This document shows positions 33,683 through 45,279 of a DNA stretch of 64,000 nucleotides, in pieces. Source of the stretch: Phytophthora quininea (lineage: Eukaryota > Oomycota > Peronosporomycetes > Peronosporales > Peronosporaceae); NCBI GenBank assembly GCA_011947345.1, contig JAAVTG010000688.1:310001-374000 (forward strand), in the 5' to 3' direction. The notes under the pieces were generated by a model. The model saw only the letters and a program-made list of their open reading frames with translations, had not been told where the DNA came from and searched no databases. Positions within the stretch are counted from its first letter, which is position 1. Each line of letters starts with the position of its first letter. Made by a program: the position numbers and the translations under genes.

Positions 33683-34015
33683 CGACAAGCAAGAACTTTA
33701 CTAGTATTGGCAATTCCGCTGAGGTCGATCAAACCTTTCGCGAGCCATTGCCATTGTATCATTACTAACCTTTGAATTGGCCGTGATCTCGGGGCTTTTG
33801 CTTCTTGGTTGGATGCCTTAATTGCGGTGCCTTTCCAACGCCAATGTTAGGAAATGTATTGGTTTCCACTTCGCAAATCGCACGTTGCTGGGGTTGACGA
33901 TCTCGGAATTATCTTCCGGGCAGGCAATGTAGAAGTCGCAGGAGCCCCGACCGTGTCACACGTGCAGTCGAAACACCGTCGGCCAAGTCGTCGGCTTCGG
34001 CTATCTCTCATCAGT

Positions 34016-34046
34016 CCATTCCCCAATTTTCTCGCAAGAGAGAATT
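34016..34046 (+). promoter_or_regulatory. Inr+FPR core promoter and GCAA-loop hairpin, transglutaminase copy 5
   Basis: Inr CCATTCC, FPR CAATTTTC, then the same 22-nt inverted repeat as copy 3 at 34025-34046. The flanking coding sequence is well diverged from copy 3, so the repeat is conserved beyond its surroundings. Confidence 0.75.
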
Positions 34047-34095
34047 ACTTCTGCTTCCCTGTGCTCCTCGGCCTCCGGACAGACAACCACCGCCC

Positions 34096-36151
34096 ATGGT
34101 GTTCACTCCTCGCAAGTACCTGCTTCCTGGTGTCGTGGCCCTTGTGGCTGCGCAGATGCAGTACGCGGCGGCCTCGTCGCTGTTCTTCGTCCCTGAGACG
34201 GTGTCCAAGACGATCGGTGAAATCAGCGACAAGTTCCCTGCCCGTGGTTCGAAAGTGGCCAACCAGGACTGCATCTTCACGGTTGAAGTGGACCCGACGC
34301 TGCCGAACATCACGACCATCTCGACGGTGCCGGTGACGCACCCAGACTTGTTGGCCAACATGACGACGCCCCCTGCCCAGCCAGTGGTCACCAAGGTCGG
34401 CACTCCTGTCATCCAGGAGGAGACCCCTACGACCGATGCCGACCAGGATTCCTACACTGCGAAGTCGGGCATCACGACGACGACCCAAGGGTCGACTAGC
34501 GAGACAACCACCGCTGGCAAGACGGGTGTCCCAACGACCCAGTCGGCGACCCCCGCCACCAAGACGGGCACAGTGCAGGGTGGGGCGGACTGTGCCACCG
34601 GATGGGATTCTTCCAAGCTGCAGGAGAAGCTCGAGAAGAAACGTCGTCTTGAAGCCAACGCGAACAAGGATATCGCCAAGCTGGAGGCTTACTTTGGCAA
34701 GCAGATGGAGACGACACTGAAGAACCTGGTGGATCAAGCTAGCCACCATCCGGCGCCGTGGCCAGGTCCGTACTGGCCCACCTACCAGACAGCATCAACG
34801 TCCAGTGGAACAACGGAGAGCCGAGCCCAGCTGAGAAGTATGCCAAGGCCTTCGGTCTGGACCCGACTCAGTTCATGGACAAGGTGTCGGCTGACAACGG
34901 TATCGACTCGATGAGCAGTCGCACCAAGTGCTCCTCAGACAATGACTGTGCTTCGCTAACCGACGGTAGCGCGTGCGCCATTCGTGCCGGCAAGAGCTCG
35001 GGCTACTGCATCCCGACCTGGTACGGTATCTGCCACGCTTGGACGCCTGCCTCCATGTTGGAAGACGAACCCAACTGCCCCGTGACCCACAACGGTGTCA
35101 CTTTCCAGCCCATGGACCTGAAGGCTCTGCTATCGGACATCTACGACGGTGCTTCCGTGTCCACAGTGTTCACCGGCGCACGCTTCAATGGCGGGAGCGA
35201 CTCCACGGACGCGAACGGCCGTCACACGAACGCTGCCTTCCGCGATCTGAACCCTGGCTACTTCCACATTGCCGCGGCCAACCTCTTGGGCAACCTGAAC
35301 GCTACCTTCATCGCCGACGTCACGGCCGGCTCGGAGGTGTGGAACCAGCCCGTGCGCGGCTTCAAGGTGTACGAGCAGACCGAGATGACGCTTAAGGAGG
35401 CTGCCCAGACCTTCTACGGCCTCGAGTCGTACCCGTACAACGCCGCCGCTAAGAGCATTGTCTACATGAAGACGCGTCTCTCGTGGATCTTCGAGACGTA
35501 CGAGGACGGTCCTCTGGTGTCTTCGGGCAAGGTGGACCAATTCACGACCGGCGCCTACTACTACTATCTCCTTGAAATGGATGGCGATGGTAAGATTATC
35601 GGTGGCGAGTGGGTCTACAACTCGGACGACGAGCACCCGGACTTCCTGTGGTTCCCCAAGGCGAAGCCGGCGGCGGACACCGTCACCAGCATCGGTCTCA
35701 GCTACGCGGATGTGTCAATGCTGCTGGCAAAGTCGGTGGCGTGCACGGACTCGTCCTCCTCAGGGTCGACCTCAACTGGGTCGGCTGGCTCTTCTGGTCC
35801 CACATCCACTGCTGGTTCGACCGCTTCTTCGACTGCCGGATCGACAACTAGCGCACCGTCAAGCGCGACAAGCTCCGGATCCACCGGTTCTGCTACCACT
35901 GCTCCTGCTCCCGCAGGCTCCAGCGGTTCCGCCCCGGCGGGCTCTCCTACGGCGGGCTCTGGTCCGCAGGGATCTTCTATCGGCTCGGCACCTGCGGGCT
36001 GGCCCCCACGGGATCGGCCTCAACTGGCGCACCGTCGACTGCAGCCAGCACTGGTAGCGAAGCTAACGGCGGCAACGGCCACCACGGGCACCAGGGGCAC
36101 AGCAGTCAACACCACGGCCACCAGGGACAGCACGTCGACCAGCAAGTCTAG
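34096..36151 (+). CDS. Transglutaminase elicitor copy 5 (two frame breaks, His-rich tail)
   Basis: The start at 34096 opens MVFTPRKYLLPGVVALVAAQ. The prosegment runs open to a break near 34789, in the conserved GPYWPTYQDS block, where one G appears missing. The core then continues: CIPTWYGICHAWTP (Tyr in place of Phe, as in copy 6), Pep-13 motif and the AAQTFYGLESYPY block. A second break near 36003 leads from a Ser/Gly/Pro tail into a frame ending at TAG 36151 with a His/Gln/Gly-rich end (repeated HHGHQGH-like units). The His-rich end could bind metal or be purely low complexity; this is speculative. Its Pro/Thr prosegment is shorter than in copy 6. Confidence 0.84.
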
Positions 36152-37924
36152 ATGTATCGTTTTCGATGTCGATACATTTCATAGTAGTGGTGTACAGCTC
36201 TTGGACACTCGTTCACCTTGTAAAGCTCGAAATCAAACCGCTACTGGGCATTAATTTAGTTACGAGTTTGATGCGTCGACTTTGGCGACTTGTTTCCTTC
36301 GTGGTCAAACGAAAAGGATACTGCAGCTTGCAAGAAGCGTGAGTCAGCAATACATGAACTTCGGCCCGCAGCCTTTAAATCGAAAGAAGTTCTGCACCGA
36401 AAAAGGATATGCATTCGACAATCACTTGCAGAGAAGTACAACGCTCAGCATCAAGAACGCGAACCAGACCAACCTACAGCTCTTTACGTCGGACCAAAAG
36501 GACCGAGCTTTCGTTGAAGGATGCGCAACAACTCGAGACGGAGGCCCCGCGGCTGGAGGCTGCAACGCGCTGGCGCCACCGTCCTCCTGTCCGTCGAGAA
36601 CGACGATCGAATATTTTGACTGCTACCTTTTCTGTCCGTCAAAGTCTCAGTTGGTCGTCGAGTCCAGCGCAGCTTCATGGCTCGGGCAGCGTCGTGATCC
36701 CTGGAGCGCCACGGTCTTTATGCCGCGGAAGCAGCTGGAGAAGACTGGATGTAGCCATCTCTGGTGTCGTGTGGAGGCGAATTTTGGCGTCCGAAAGAAG
36801 CAACCGGCGCGAGCGAACGAACTCACTCGCTATCCAACTCCGCAGGGGCTTCTCCGCGCCAATGTGGCGTTGCCAACGCCGCAGAGGCGGCTTCGGCTCT
36901 ACAAGGCAAGGGGCATCCGTCTTGCACTCAAACGCAGCAGACGGAGGGTCGTGGGCTGACAACCAGCTGCGGCGCGCAACAGCAGCCCCACCACGCAGCG
37001 TTGTCGTCGCGCCCTCTGGCCGAAATCCCCAAGCATTTTCATCAATCACTACGGACGCACTGCGCGAGGGTGTGGGCCTTCAAGACGAGGGCTGCACCGA
37101 GAAATGTGAACGTTGTTGCTCCAGGATCGCCTCGACGCGAGAGCTGCTGGAAGCGATGCAATGCAACGGCAATGGCGAAAATCCACTGACTGCCGGTCCC
37201 ACTGTTGAACCGGCTACAAGCTCAAAGATCGCACTTGCACGCCGTTCGACGCGCGCAAATCGCTGACAAATCTGACAGGCAAAGATAGATCACCCACGCT
37301 CACGGAGGCGCTTTCTCAATTCATGCCCCGGGCTCTCGCTACTGCTGTACTCGACCCGGTTTGCTTCTGCTACGAGACTCCAGTTGATAGCCTTCTACTA
37401 CGCCAATTCTGCCATCGCTAGCTTTCGCCTCCAAACCCCGCGCGCTCTGACGTCTCTACGGCCCCGCTCAGGTCGCCAGCGACGTGAACCGAGCCTTTCC
37501 AACGACGCCACGTTAGCTTTCCCCGCATGCCGACGGCATCACGCCGCGGAGAACAGTTAGCTTCCCAGCGACAATGCCCCACGACCGAGACGAGAATCTG
37601 CCACCACTGCTAGCTAAAACTCTTGGCAAGTGCATGGAGCCCCTCGGCCGCCACTGCTTGCTGGATGAAGAAGCTGCGGCCAGCAGGCAGCACGCAGCAC
37701 GCACCTCAGTCAGAAAAGGCGAGCCACCGGCTGTGGGTCGGCACTGCAACCGCCAGCTGGTGGGCTTCGTGCTGCGTCTCTCACCACGTTCCCCCTGCCT
37801 CCGAGGGCAGGCATCACGGCTGACTCGCGCTGCCTCTGCTTGAGACCGGCGCGACTGGAACACATTCCCCAATTTCCTTGCGAGCGAGGAAATTACTCCA
37901 GCCAGCAATCGCTAGCTCAACACC
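36152..37924. other. Largest gap in the transglutaminase array (copies 5 and 6)
   Basis: 1.8 kb with three overlapping plus-strand open frames, the longest 285 codons at 36409-37266. None has a recognisable domain and all are Arg/Ser-rich, as expected of chance frames in GC-rich DNA. A broken gene cannot be excluded given the indel rate here. Confidence 0.4.
37862..37894 (+). promoter_or_regulatory. Inr+FPR core promoter and re-paired hairpin, transglutaminase copy 6
   Basis: Inr ACATTCC, FPR CAATTTCC, then AATTTCCT and AGGAAATT arms (37871-37894), eight perfect pairs plus a possible U-G. Arms and loop differ from copies 2-5 but complementarity is kept. Confidence 0.72.
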
Positions 37925-40385
37925 ATGGTGTACACGCCGCGGAACATCCTCCTCCCAGCCGCGGTGGCCCTCGTGGCCCTGCAGATGCAGCAGGCGGCGG
38001 CGACGTCGCTCTACTACGTCCCGTACACATCATCGGACACGACTGGCGAGATCAGCAGAAAGTTCCCGGCCCGCGGCGGACAGGTCTCGGACCAGGACTG
38101 CGCCATCACGGTCGAGCTGGACCCGACGCTGCCCAACATCACCACCATCTCCACGGTGGCCGTAACGTACACGGACCTGCTGGCCAACACCACCACTGCA
38201 CCTACGGAATGCGTGTCCTCCAAGATCGGCACGGCCGTCGTATCCGAGAGCACGCCGGCGGCCGACAAGGACCAGGACGCTTACACCAACCAGGGCTCAG
38301 GATCCTCCGACGCGGCCGTCTCCGCCCCGAGCACCAAGACCGGCACCACCGTATCGCAGACGTCCACTGCCGGATCGACGGCGACGTCAACCGCCGCCCC
38401 GGCGACCACGACCGCCACTCCATCCGGCAAGACCGGCACCACGGTGTCGCAGTCCACAGGTGCGTCGACCGCCGGTTCCACCGAGTCGACAGAAGCTCCG
38501 ACGGCAACAACTGCCACCTCGTCCGGCAAGACCGGCGTCTCCACTACGACGTCAGCCCCAGCTTCCATCACAGCGACCTCGACGGGCAAGACTGGAGTCA
38601 CCACTGCGACGTCGGCTCCCTCAACCACGACCGCGACGACCACGACTGGCAAGACTGGCGTCACCACCTCCACTACGGCGCCGTCAACGGGTTCCGCCGT
38701 TGAAGGTTCCTCGGACTCGAAGGAGCCCAACTGCGCCACGGGCTGGGAAACCACCACCCAGGAATCCCGCAAGCTTCGTGACGGCGTCATGTCCGGCCGC
38801 AAGCTGCAGGAGAAGGTTGAGAAGAAGCGTCAGCTGGAGGCCAACTCCAACAAGGACATCGCTAAACTCGAGACCTACTTCGGCACCTCGATGGTGACCA
38901 AGCTGTCCGAGCTACCCACGGTCGCGGTGCACACCCCGTCGCCGTGGCCCGGTCCGTACTGGCCCACCTACCAGGACAGCATCAACGTCGTCTGGAGCGC
39001 CGGTGAGCCGAGTGCTGCTGAGAAGTACGCCACGGCCTTCGGTCTCGACGTCACCGACTTTATGGACAAGGTGTCGGCCGACAACGGTATCGACTCGATG
39101 AGTAGCCACACGGTCTGCTCCTCGGACTCGGACTGCTCGTCCCTCACGGACGGCAGCTCGTGTGCCATTCGAGCCGGTAAGAGCTCTGGCTACTGCATCC
39201 CGACCTGGTACGGCATCTGCCACGCCTGGACCCCGGCTTCTATGCTGGAGGACGAGCCTCAGTGCGCCGTCACCTACAACGGCGTGACCTTCCAGCCCAT
39301 GGACCTGAAGGCTCTGCTGTCGGACATCTACGACGGTGCTTCCGTGTCCACAGTGTTCACCGGAACTCGCTACAACGGCGGCACCGACTCGGAGGACGAG
39401 TACGGTCGTCACTCTAACGACGCCTACCGTGACCTGAACCCGGCCTACTTCCACATTGCTGCGGCCAACCTCTTGGGCAATTTGAACGCTACTTTCATCG
39501 CTGATGTCACGGCCGGCTCAGAGGTGTGGAACCAGCCCGTGCGCGGCTTCAAGGTGTACGAGCAGACCGAGATGACGCTTGAGGAAGCTGCCTCCACTTT
39601 CTACGGCCTCGAGTCGTACCCGTGGAACTCTGCTGCCAAGAGCATTGTCTACATGAAGACTCGTCTCTCGTGGATCTTCGAGACCTACACGGACGGTCCT
39701 CTGGTGTCTTCGGGCAAGGTGGACTCCTACACGACGGGTGACTACTACTACTACCTGCTTGAGATGGACGACGATGGAAACATCATCGGCGGTGAGTGGG
39801 TCTACGACTCGGACGACGACCACCCGGACTTCCTGTGGTTCCCCAAGGCCAAGCCTTCTGCCGACACCGTCACCAGTATCGGTCTCAGCTACGCTGATGT
39901 GACCATGCTGCTGGAGAAGTCCGTTGCCTGTGAAGGCTCTTCCTCTGGTTCGACCTCTGCTGGTGCTTCGGCCTCGACCTCGACCTCGGGCTCTGCCTCT
40001 ACCTCCGCTTCTACCTCCGCTTCTTTCGAGTCTTCTTCCTTGGGCTCTGCTTCGTCCAGCCTGCCGGGATCGGCCTCAACCGGTTCGAACGGTCCCGCGA
40101 CGACTATCCCCGCGGGTCCTTCGGGCTCTGCTGCCTCCACCACCGGCAGCTTCACGTCGACTACTGATGCTCCCAGCCAGACCCCCGCGGTTACCTTCGA
40201 CAACACTGGATCGTCAACTGTGACGACGAGTGCCCCAGTTTCGACCACGGCCACCCCTGCCACGACTACGGCTACTCCGTCGAGCAACCAGGGGAAATCA
40301 GGGAGGCTGGAACCAAGGCGGACACGGTGACAGCGACGACCAGCAGCAACAGCAGCAGCAGTCGTCGTGGTTCCACTGGTGGTAA
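37925..40385 (+). CDS. Transglutaminase elicitor copy 6 (longest; ORF to 40330, tail probably to 40385)
   Basis: An open frame of 801 residues from 37925 to 40330 covers signal segment (ILLPAAVALVALQMQQAAA), a very long prosegment of repeated G-K-T-G-V/T-T-T-S-A-P units, and the full catalytic core. The core has PSPWPGPYWPTYQDSINVVW, CIPTWYGICHAWTP, the Pep-13 motif and EEAASTFYGLESYPW. The annotated end (GRLEPRRTR) is atypical. A frame change in the G run near 40292 would lead to Gly/Asn/Gln repeats, a Gln run and Trp-Phe-His-Trp-Trp at TAA 40383-40385, the same end as copy 4. That change is either one extra or two missing bases. The promoter hairpin is present with different, still complementary, arms. 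Confidence 0.88.
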
Positions 40386-40504
40386 TCCAGCCGTAGTTCA
40401 TTAAGAGAGTGAGAAAGTGAGAGAGAATCACTTGCATGCATAACGGGATGATAGACGAAATGGTGTCAATCAAAACCTCAGTGACGTGGCATTTTAGCAT
40501 TTCT

Positions 40505-43194
40505 TCATGACTGCGTTAGTAGGGATGGCATCCACTTGGAAGACGAAATGAGAGCAGCCTCGTCAATTGCTTCGATCTTGGGATCATTCTGGTTGTCGAC
40601 TTCAGAGTCTGTGGAGCTATCGCCTGTTATAGCAGTCTTCTTGGGGAAGACAGCACGACGGTTGCTTTCAAGCTGGTGGTGGAGTTCCGTCCATGCTAAC
40701 TTCGTTTGGGGTGCTCACTGCCACCTTGTTGATTCGACTCGAGCGTTTGGACTAGAGCTTTTGCCTGGAATCCCAGCAGAATCTCGTGTCGACGAACATT
40801 ACGTTGGAAAAGAGCTTCGAGCTGATCTCCATCCAGACTGGCATCCAAGTCGTCGTCGCTATCGCTGACATTCCCATCATTCGTACCAAGCGATTCCAGA
40901 CGCCATTTCCCAGACCCTTGCGGCAATGACGTCGAGGACAGTGTCTTCGGCACCTGTGAATAGCGGTGGCTACTTGCAGCAGCTCGACGAATCGATGAAG
41001 AGGAAGATAGTACCTGCTGGGACTTTCGAACGGACGAAGCCTGCATGCTCTTGAACATCTCGAACTCTTGAAAGTCATTCTCGTTCATCCTCATCCTCGG
41101 TGTCTTCGAGGGTTTCAAGCCTTGGCTTGTTGGAGACCGACGCTGACTGAATCTTGTTTTGAGTAGATCGCCTTGCTTGAGGAGTATCTTGTTGTGCCGG
41201 TGCTTCAACTTTGACCGACTCGCTGTGTTCGTCTAGAGAGTCTCCACTACTTGCCTTCCTGGTGGGTTTTACATCGTTAAAATACACAAACTCGCTCTCG
41301 CCGTTCAGCGACATTGTGCTCGAGTCAATTGGCATTTTTGCCTTGAGTTCTTTCTCGGGAGAAGACGCTTTTTCACGAGGTTTATGATAATCCTGAACCG
41401 CTTGAGGACGTAAATCAATCGAGTTCCGGACTGGCGGATATTGTCGAGGCGAACGTTTAGGCGATTGCTCTTGCTGATGTCCTCGCTTGAGAGATTCCAG
41501 TTCCTGTCGATGGAGTTGTTCACGATACGCGAGTTCTCCTCGCAGCTCGTTGCGCAGCATTTCCAAGTCCGATAAAGTGGGAATATTCTCGCTCTTCGAC
41601 TGTGCAGGTGATGCTTGTTGCTGATGTTGTATTCGCACTTGGGCTTGCTGAAGCTGCTGGACGAGCTGCTTTTGCCGCTGGAGTTCCTCCGCATATCGAC
41701 GTATTGACGACGCAGTTCGGAAGGATCAGCGGGATACCCAGCAGCACCATTTCCATTCTGAAAGTCTCTCTGCTGGTTTCTTCGAATTGGTGACGTGTGC
41801 TGGTTCGGATGGCCGTAGTCACTAAAATGTTCTCGTTGGGGCGATGTCTGTGGTGGTAGGTCTTCAAACAAATGAGCCCGCGAGTTGGTGAACGGGTTTT
41901 TGTGTCTGTTGGGCGATGGAGCAGCAAACATGTCGGACTGGGGCTGGTTGAATTGCAGCTGCTGTTGCGGTGGTTGTTGACTGGGTTGGAATTGGTGTGC
42001 CATTTGATTGTTGTGGGGATGCTGGTGAAGCATTTGACTGCTCTGGGAGTAGATTTTCTGTTGTCGGTGTTGGAGTTTAGACTGCTGGCAATTGCCACTG
42101 CTGCTGCAGCTTGCTCAGCTTTTTGCTGCTCCATATCGGCTTTGCGGCGCTTCTCTTCCGCCAGTCTCTCCTGCTCTGCTCGCTGTCGACGTTGATCCTC
42201 CTCAAACCGCTCCATCTCCCGACGGTCTTCCTCTTGTTGACGCCGCTTGGCCTCCAGCTTTTGCTGTCGCTTCTCCTCAATTTGGCGTTCCAACGCGAGC
42301 TGGATCTCCTGTTGCTGCTGCAATTTCCGCCGCACTTTTTCAGTTTCTTCCGAGTTGCCTCGTCCGCCGTCGTGGAGATCAGTTCGCTGCCGTCGGCCTC
42401 CGTTTTGCACTTGTGAGATTCGCGTTTGATCTGGTTGGGGATACGCCGCCTGGGAGTTCTGCTGAGGCTCGACTGTTGCAAATTGTAACCAGAATAAGCC
42501 GCCGGCACTGGCACTGGCACTGGCACTGACTGGCGACTGCGCTCTGTACGTGCCACATTTGACTCGCTCGGTTCTGTGGCATCGCGCTTGGTTGGAAGTT
42601 CTGAACAGCCCAACCTGGTTGTGCGTGTTGTTCGGGGAAGGAAGGCACCCCAACTCTTATAGGAAATTCGGGATGACTCGAAGGCCGTTGCTGCCAAGCC
42701 ATCGGCTGGTGGTGAGTTGAAGCGGCGACGCCAAAGTTGTCGACGACGCTGCTGGTTCGAGGAAAGTTTGGCTGCGGGGCTGGCCCGCCCTGGGGCATTC
42801 GAGTCTGTACGAATTCTTGCGGAGGCATCACGTTGGGAAGGTTGTGGTGCGGCTGCATTGGCGGCGGCTGTCCTCGAGCAAAGTTCGATCGCGAGCGTTG
42901 GTGGTCGTTGCGACCCAATCCGTCGAAGAGACCACGCTCCGGTGGGGCTTGGACGCTTGATCGAAAGCCCTGCTGCTGTGGTTGCTGGGATGGGGTCTGG
43001 AAGTTGCCATTGGACCTTTCATATTGACGATCAGCTTCACGTTGTCGTCGCTTCTGTTGCTCCCGCTCTGCTACCTGTTGGGCCAAAGCGTGGGAATACT
43101 CCTGTTGACGTCGTCGCTGCTCCTCGCGGAGTTGCGAGATCGCGCCATACTGCTGGGAAGTGGTCGCATACGGGTAGTTCGTCTGGTACTGCAT
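40505..43194 (-). CDS. Gln/Arg-rich coiled-coil protein, possibly cytoskeleton or centrosome associated (frame broken)
   Basis: Successive overlapping frames carry one continuous style of protein. First come YGAISQLREEQRRRQQEYSH and AEREQQKRRQREADRQYE, then Pro/Gln/Ser-rich linker, then a long charged helix (QQQQEIQLALERQIEEKRQQ onward), then NPFTNSRAHLF, LRNELRGELAYREQLHRQEL, an acidic segment and a C terminus ending WMPSLLTQS before the TGA at 40507. Breaks lie near 42540, 42060, 41645, 41085 and 40720. The repeated QIEEKRQQKLEAKRR-type blocks recall CSPP1, a centrosome and spindle protein, but I hold this weakly. The 5' end is uncertain; 43194 is the first ATG in frame. The total is about 890 residues. 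Confidence 0.6.
42505..42529. repeat. GGCACT hexanucleotide repeat inside the coiled-coil gene
   Basis: About four GGCACT units (AGTGCC on the coding strand) encode Ser-Ala repeats, just next to the frame break near 42540. Confidence 0.8.
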
Positions 43195-43655
43195 GGCTAT
43201 TGACAACAACGTGGCCAGCTACGACGTGCCTTCCGCCCAACTCACTATTCTTGGCCACTTCACAACGCCTCAACTCGTATGGGAAGTTGCAGGCAAATCC
43301 GAATCCTGCAGAACGATGTCACTTCCGATGGCCTTGGCCTTACATGTCGCCCATAACGACGACATGAACACCGCGAGTCTGACAGAAGAAGTCAACGAAT
43401 TTCGTTCGCGCCTGTCCGTCGTTTAACTCAGTGGCTGCATCGTCCTCCGTCCTCATGAGTGAGAAATATAGCCAGCTACCAACTGCTGTCGATGCGGAGG
43501 AGCATTTGGATCGCAAAGCACTTTTCAATCTCAAGAGCAGGCACCGAGTCGTGCTGGTGAGTGCAAAAGTATCGTTGGAAGCGAGAGCCTCGTATAATCA
43601 CCGCGGGAAGCGTTCGAGTAGTCAGTTCGACTTTGGCCCGGTCTCAGTCGAAGCG
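43195..43655. other. Divergent region between the coiled-coil gene and PAP-2
   Basis: 461 bp. A 5' exon of the coiled-coil gene could lie here, since its first in-frame ATG starts without a typical leader; I found no convincing splice. Confidence 0.35.
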
Positions 43656-45279
43656 ATGACCAAGCTCCTGGTGCTCAAGCTCGCCGTTGTGGCCAGCGCC
43701 GTCTGTTCGGTGACGACGGGCTTCAGCTTCGACACCATCAAGAGTTTGTTCAGCGACGGCAGCACTGCCCAAGGAAGCAGCACCGACGACTCGACGTGTG
43801 TACGACTGGTCCACACTAAGCTGCACGCCCAAGGACTCGTGCTCGCTGCAGTACCATTTCGGCGACGTCACTCCGTCCGAAGCCTGTCGCGTCACTGATT
43901 CCAGCAACGCTGCCAAGACGCCGCAGCAGTTCCATTTGGCATACGCTGGGAAGGAAGCTGGAACGGGGATGACCATCTCCTGGACAACCTTCGCCCGCGA
44001 AAGCGATCCGGCCGTTTGGATCGGAACCAGCAAGAGCGACTTGGCCGTCGTCAGCGACGCTAAAATCGAGACTAAGTCGTACTACAAGGACAACAAGTAT
44101 GAACTGTACAGCTACCACGCCGTGGTGGGCGGTCTCAAGGCAAACACCAAGTACTTCTACAAGGTGGGAAGCTCGAGCAATACGAAATTCCAAAGCGCAG
44201 TGAGTTTCTTCACCACCGCGCGCGAAAGCGGTGACACCAGTCCGTTCACAATTGCAGTCTACGGCGACATGGGCGCGGACGCCAACTCTGCGGCCACGAA
44301 CAAGTACATCAACAGTCTTGTGGACCAAATAGACTTTGTCTACCACGTGGGCGACATCTCATACGCCGACAACGATTTTGTCAGCGCCAAACGTGTCTTC
44401 GGCTTTTTCTACGAGGAGATCTACAACAAGTTTATGAACTCGATGACGATCGTGATGCGGCAGCTGCCGTACATGGTCCTGGTGGGTAACCACGAGGCGG
44501 AGTGCCACTCGCCGACGTGTCTTCTGTCGGACAGCAAGAAAATCAGCTCGGCAACTACTCGGCCTTCAACGCACGCTTTCGTATGCCTTCGCCTGAAAGC
44601 GGAGGCGCGTTAAATATGTGGTACTCGTTCGAGTACGCCTCGGTGCATTTCACGACGCTGTCGAGCGAGACGGACTACCCGAACGCACCAAGCAACGCTT
44701 ACATGACCAAGCGCAAGTACGGCGGCTTCGGAGACCAGTTGCGTGGCTGGAGGCAAACCTGAAAGCCGCCGACGCCAATCGCGATAAAGTACCGTGGCTT
44801 GTGGTGGGGATGCACCGACCGATGTACAACGTGCGGTCGTGTGACGCTAACGGAATGCCGAACAACGACTACGAGGCGTTGAATGTGCAGCAGGCTTTTG
44901 AGAAGCTCTTCATCAAGTACAAGGTGGATCTGGTGCTTCAGGGTCACGTGCACGCCTATGAGCGACACCTCCCGACGGCAAATAGCATAGCCATTATGGA
45001 CGGGGTTTCGAACAACAACAACACGTACACGAACCCACAGGCGCCAGTGTACGTCATTGCAGGATCTGCGGGGGACCGGAAGGCTTGTTCAAGTACAAGA
45101 ACCCGCCGTCTCCGGAGTGGTTGATGACCATAGACAACACTCACTTTAGCGTGATGAAGATGACCGTGACGCCGACCAATCTGACTCTGACGATGATCGA
45201 AAGCGCCACGGGCACAGTGTACGACAAGTTTTCCATCGTCAAGTCTTCGTCGTCGAGCAGCAGCGGAGGGCAGAGTTGA
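43656..45279 (+). CDS. Purple acid phosphatase-like enzyme 2, secreted (frame broken)
   Basis: The ATG at 43656 starts a signal peptide (MTKLLVLKLAVVASAVCSV). The frame breaks near 43799, where a GT dinucleotide seems missing in a GT repeat just before YDWSTLSCTPKDSCSLQY. The N domain (FHLAYAGKEAGTGMTISWT) and phosphatase domain follow: AVYGDMGAD, HVGDISYADND, LVGNHEAECHS. More breaks near 44540, 44742 and 45071 interrupt NYSAFNARF, WLEANLKAADANRD and the segment after APVYVIAGSAG. VGMHRPMY and LQGHVHAYERH give the remaining metal ligands. The tail is a Ser run ending GGQS. PAPs hydrolyse phosphomonoesters; secretion suggests phosphate scavenging outside the cell. Confidence 0.85.

Larger units (their letters stand above)
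32835..34095. other. Gap between transglutaminase copies 4 and 5
   Basis: It holds the GA microsatellite and the copy 5 core promoter. No gene seen. Confidence 0.5.

Noticed and set aside
24837..36003. Introns as the cause of the transglutaminase frame breaks
   Set aside because: No GT-AG pair flanks the breaks, protein similarity is continuous across them, and one-base changes restore it.
36409..37266. 285-codon frame between transglutaminase copies 5 and 6
   Set aside because: Two other frames are equally open, composition is Arg/Ser-rich and no family is recognised; kept only as an unresolved gap.
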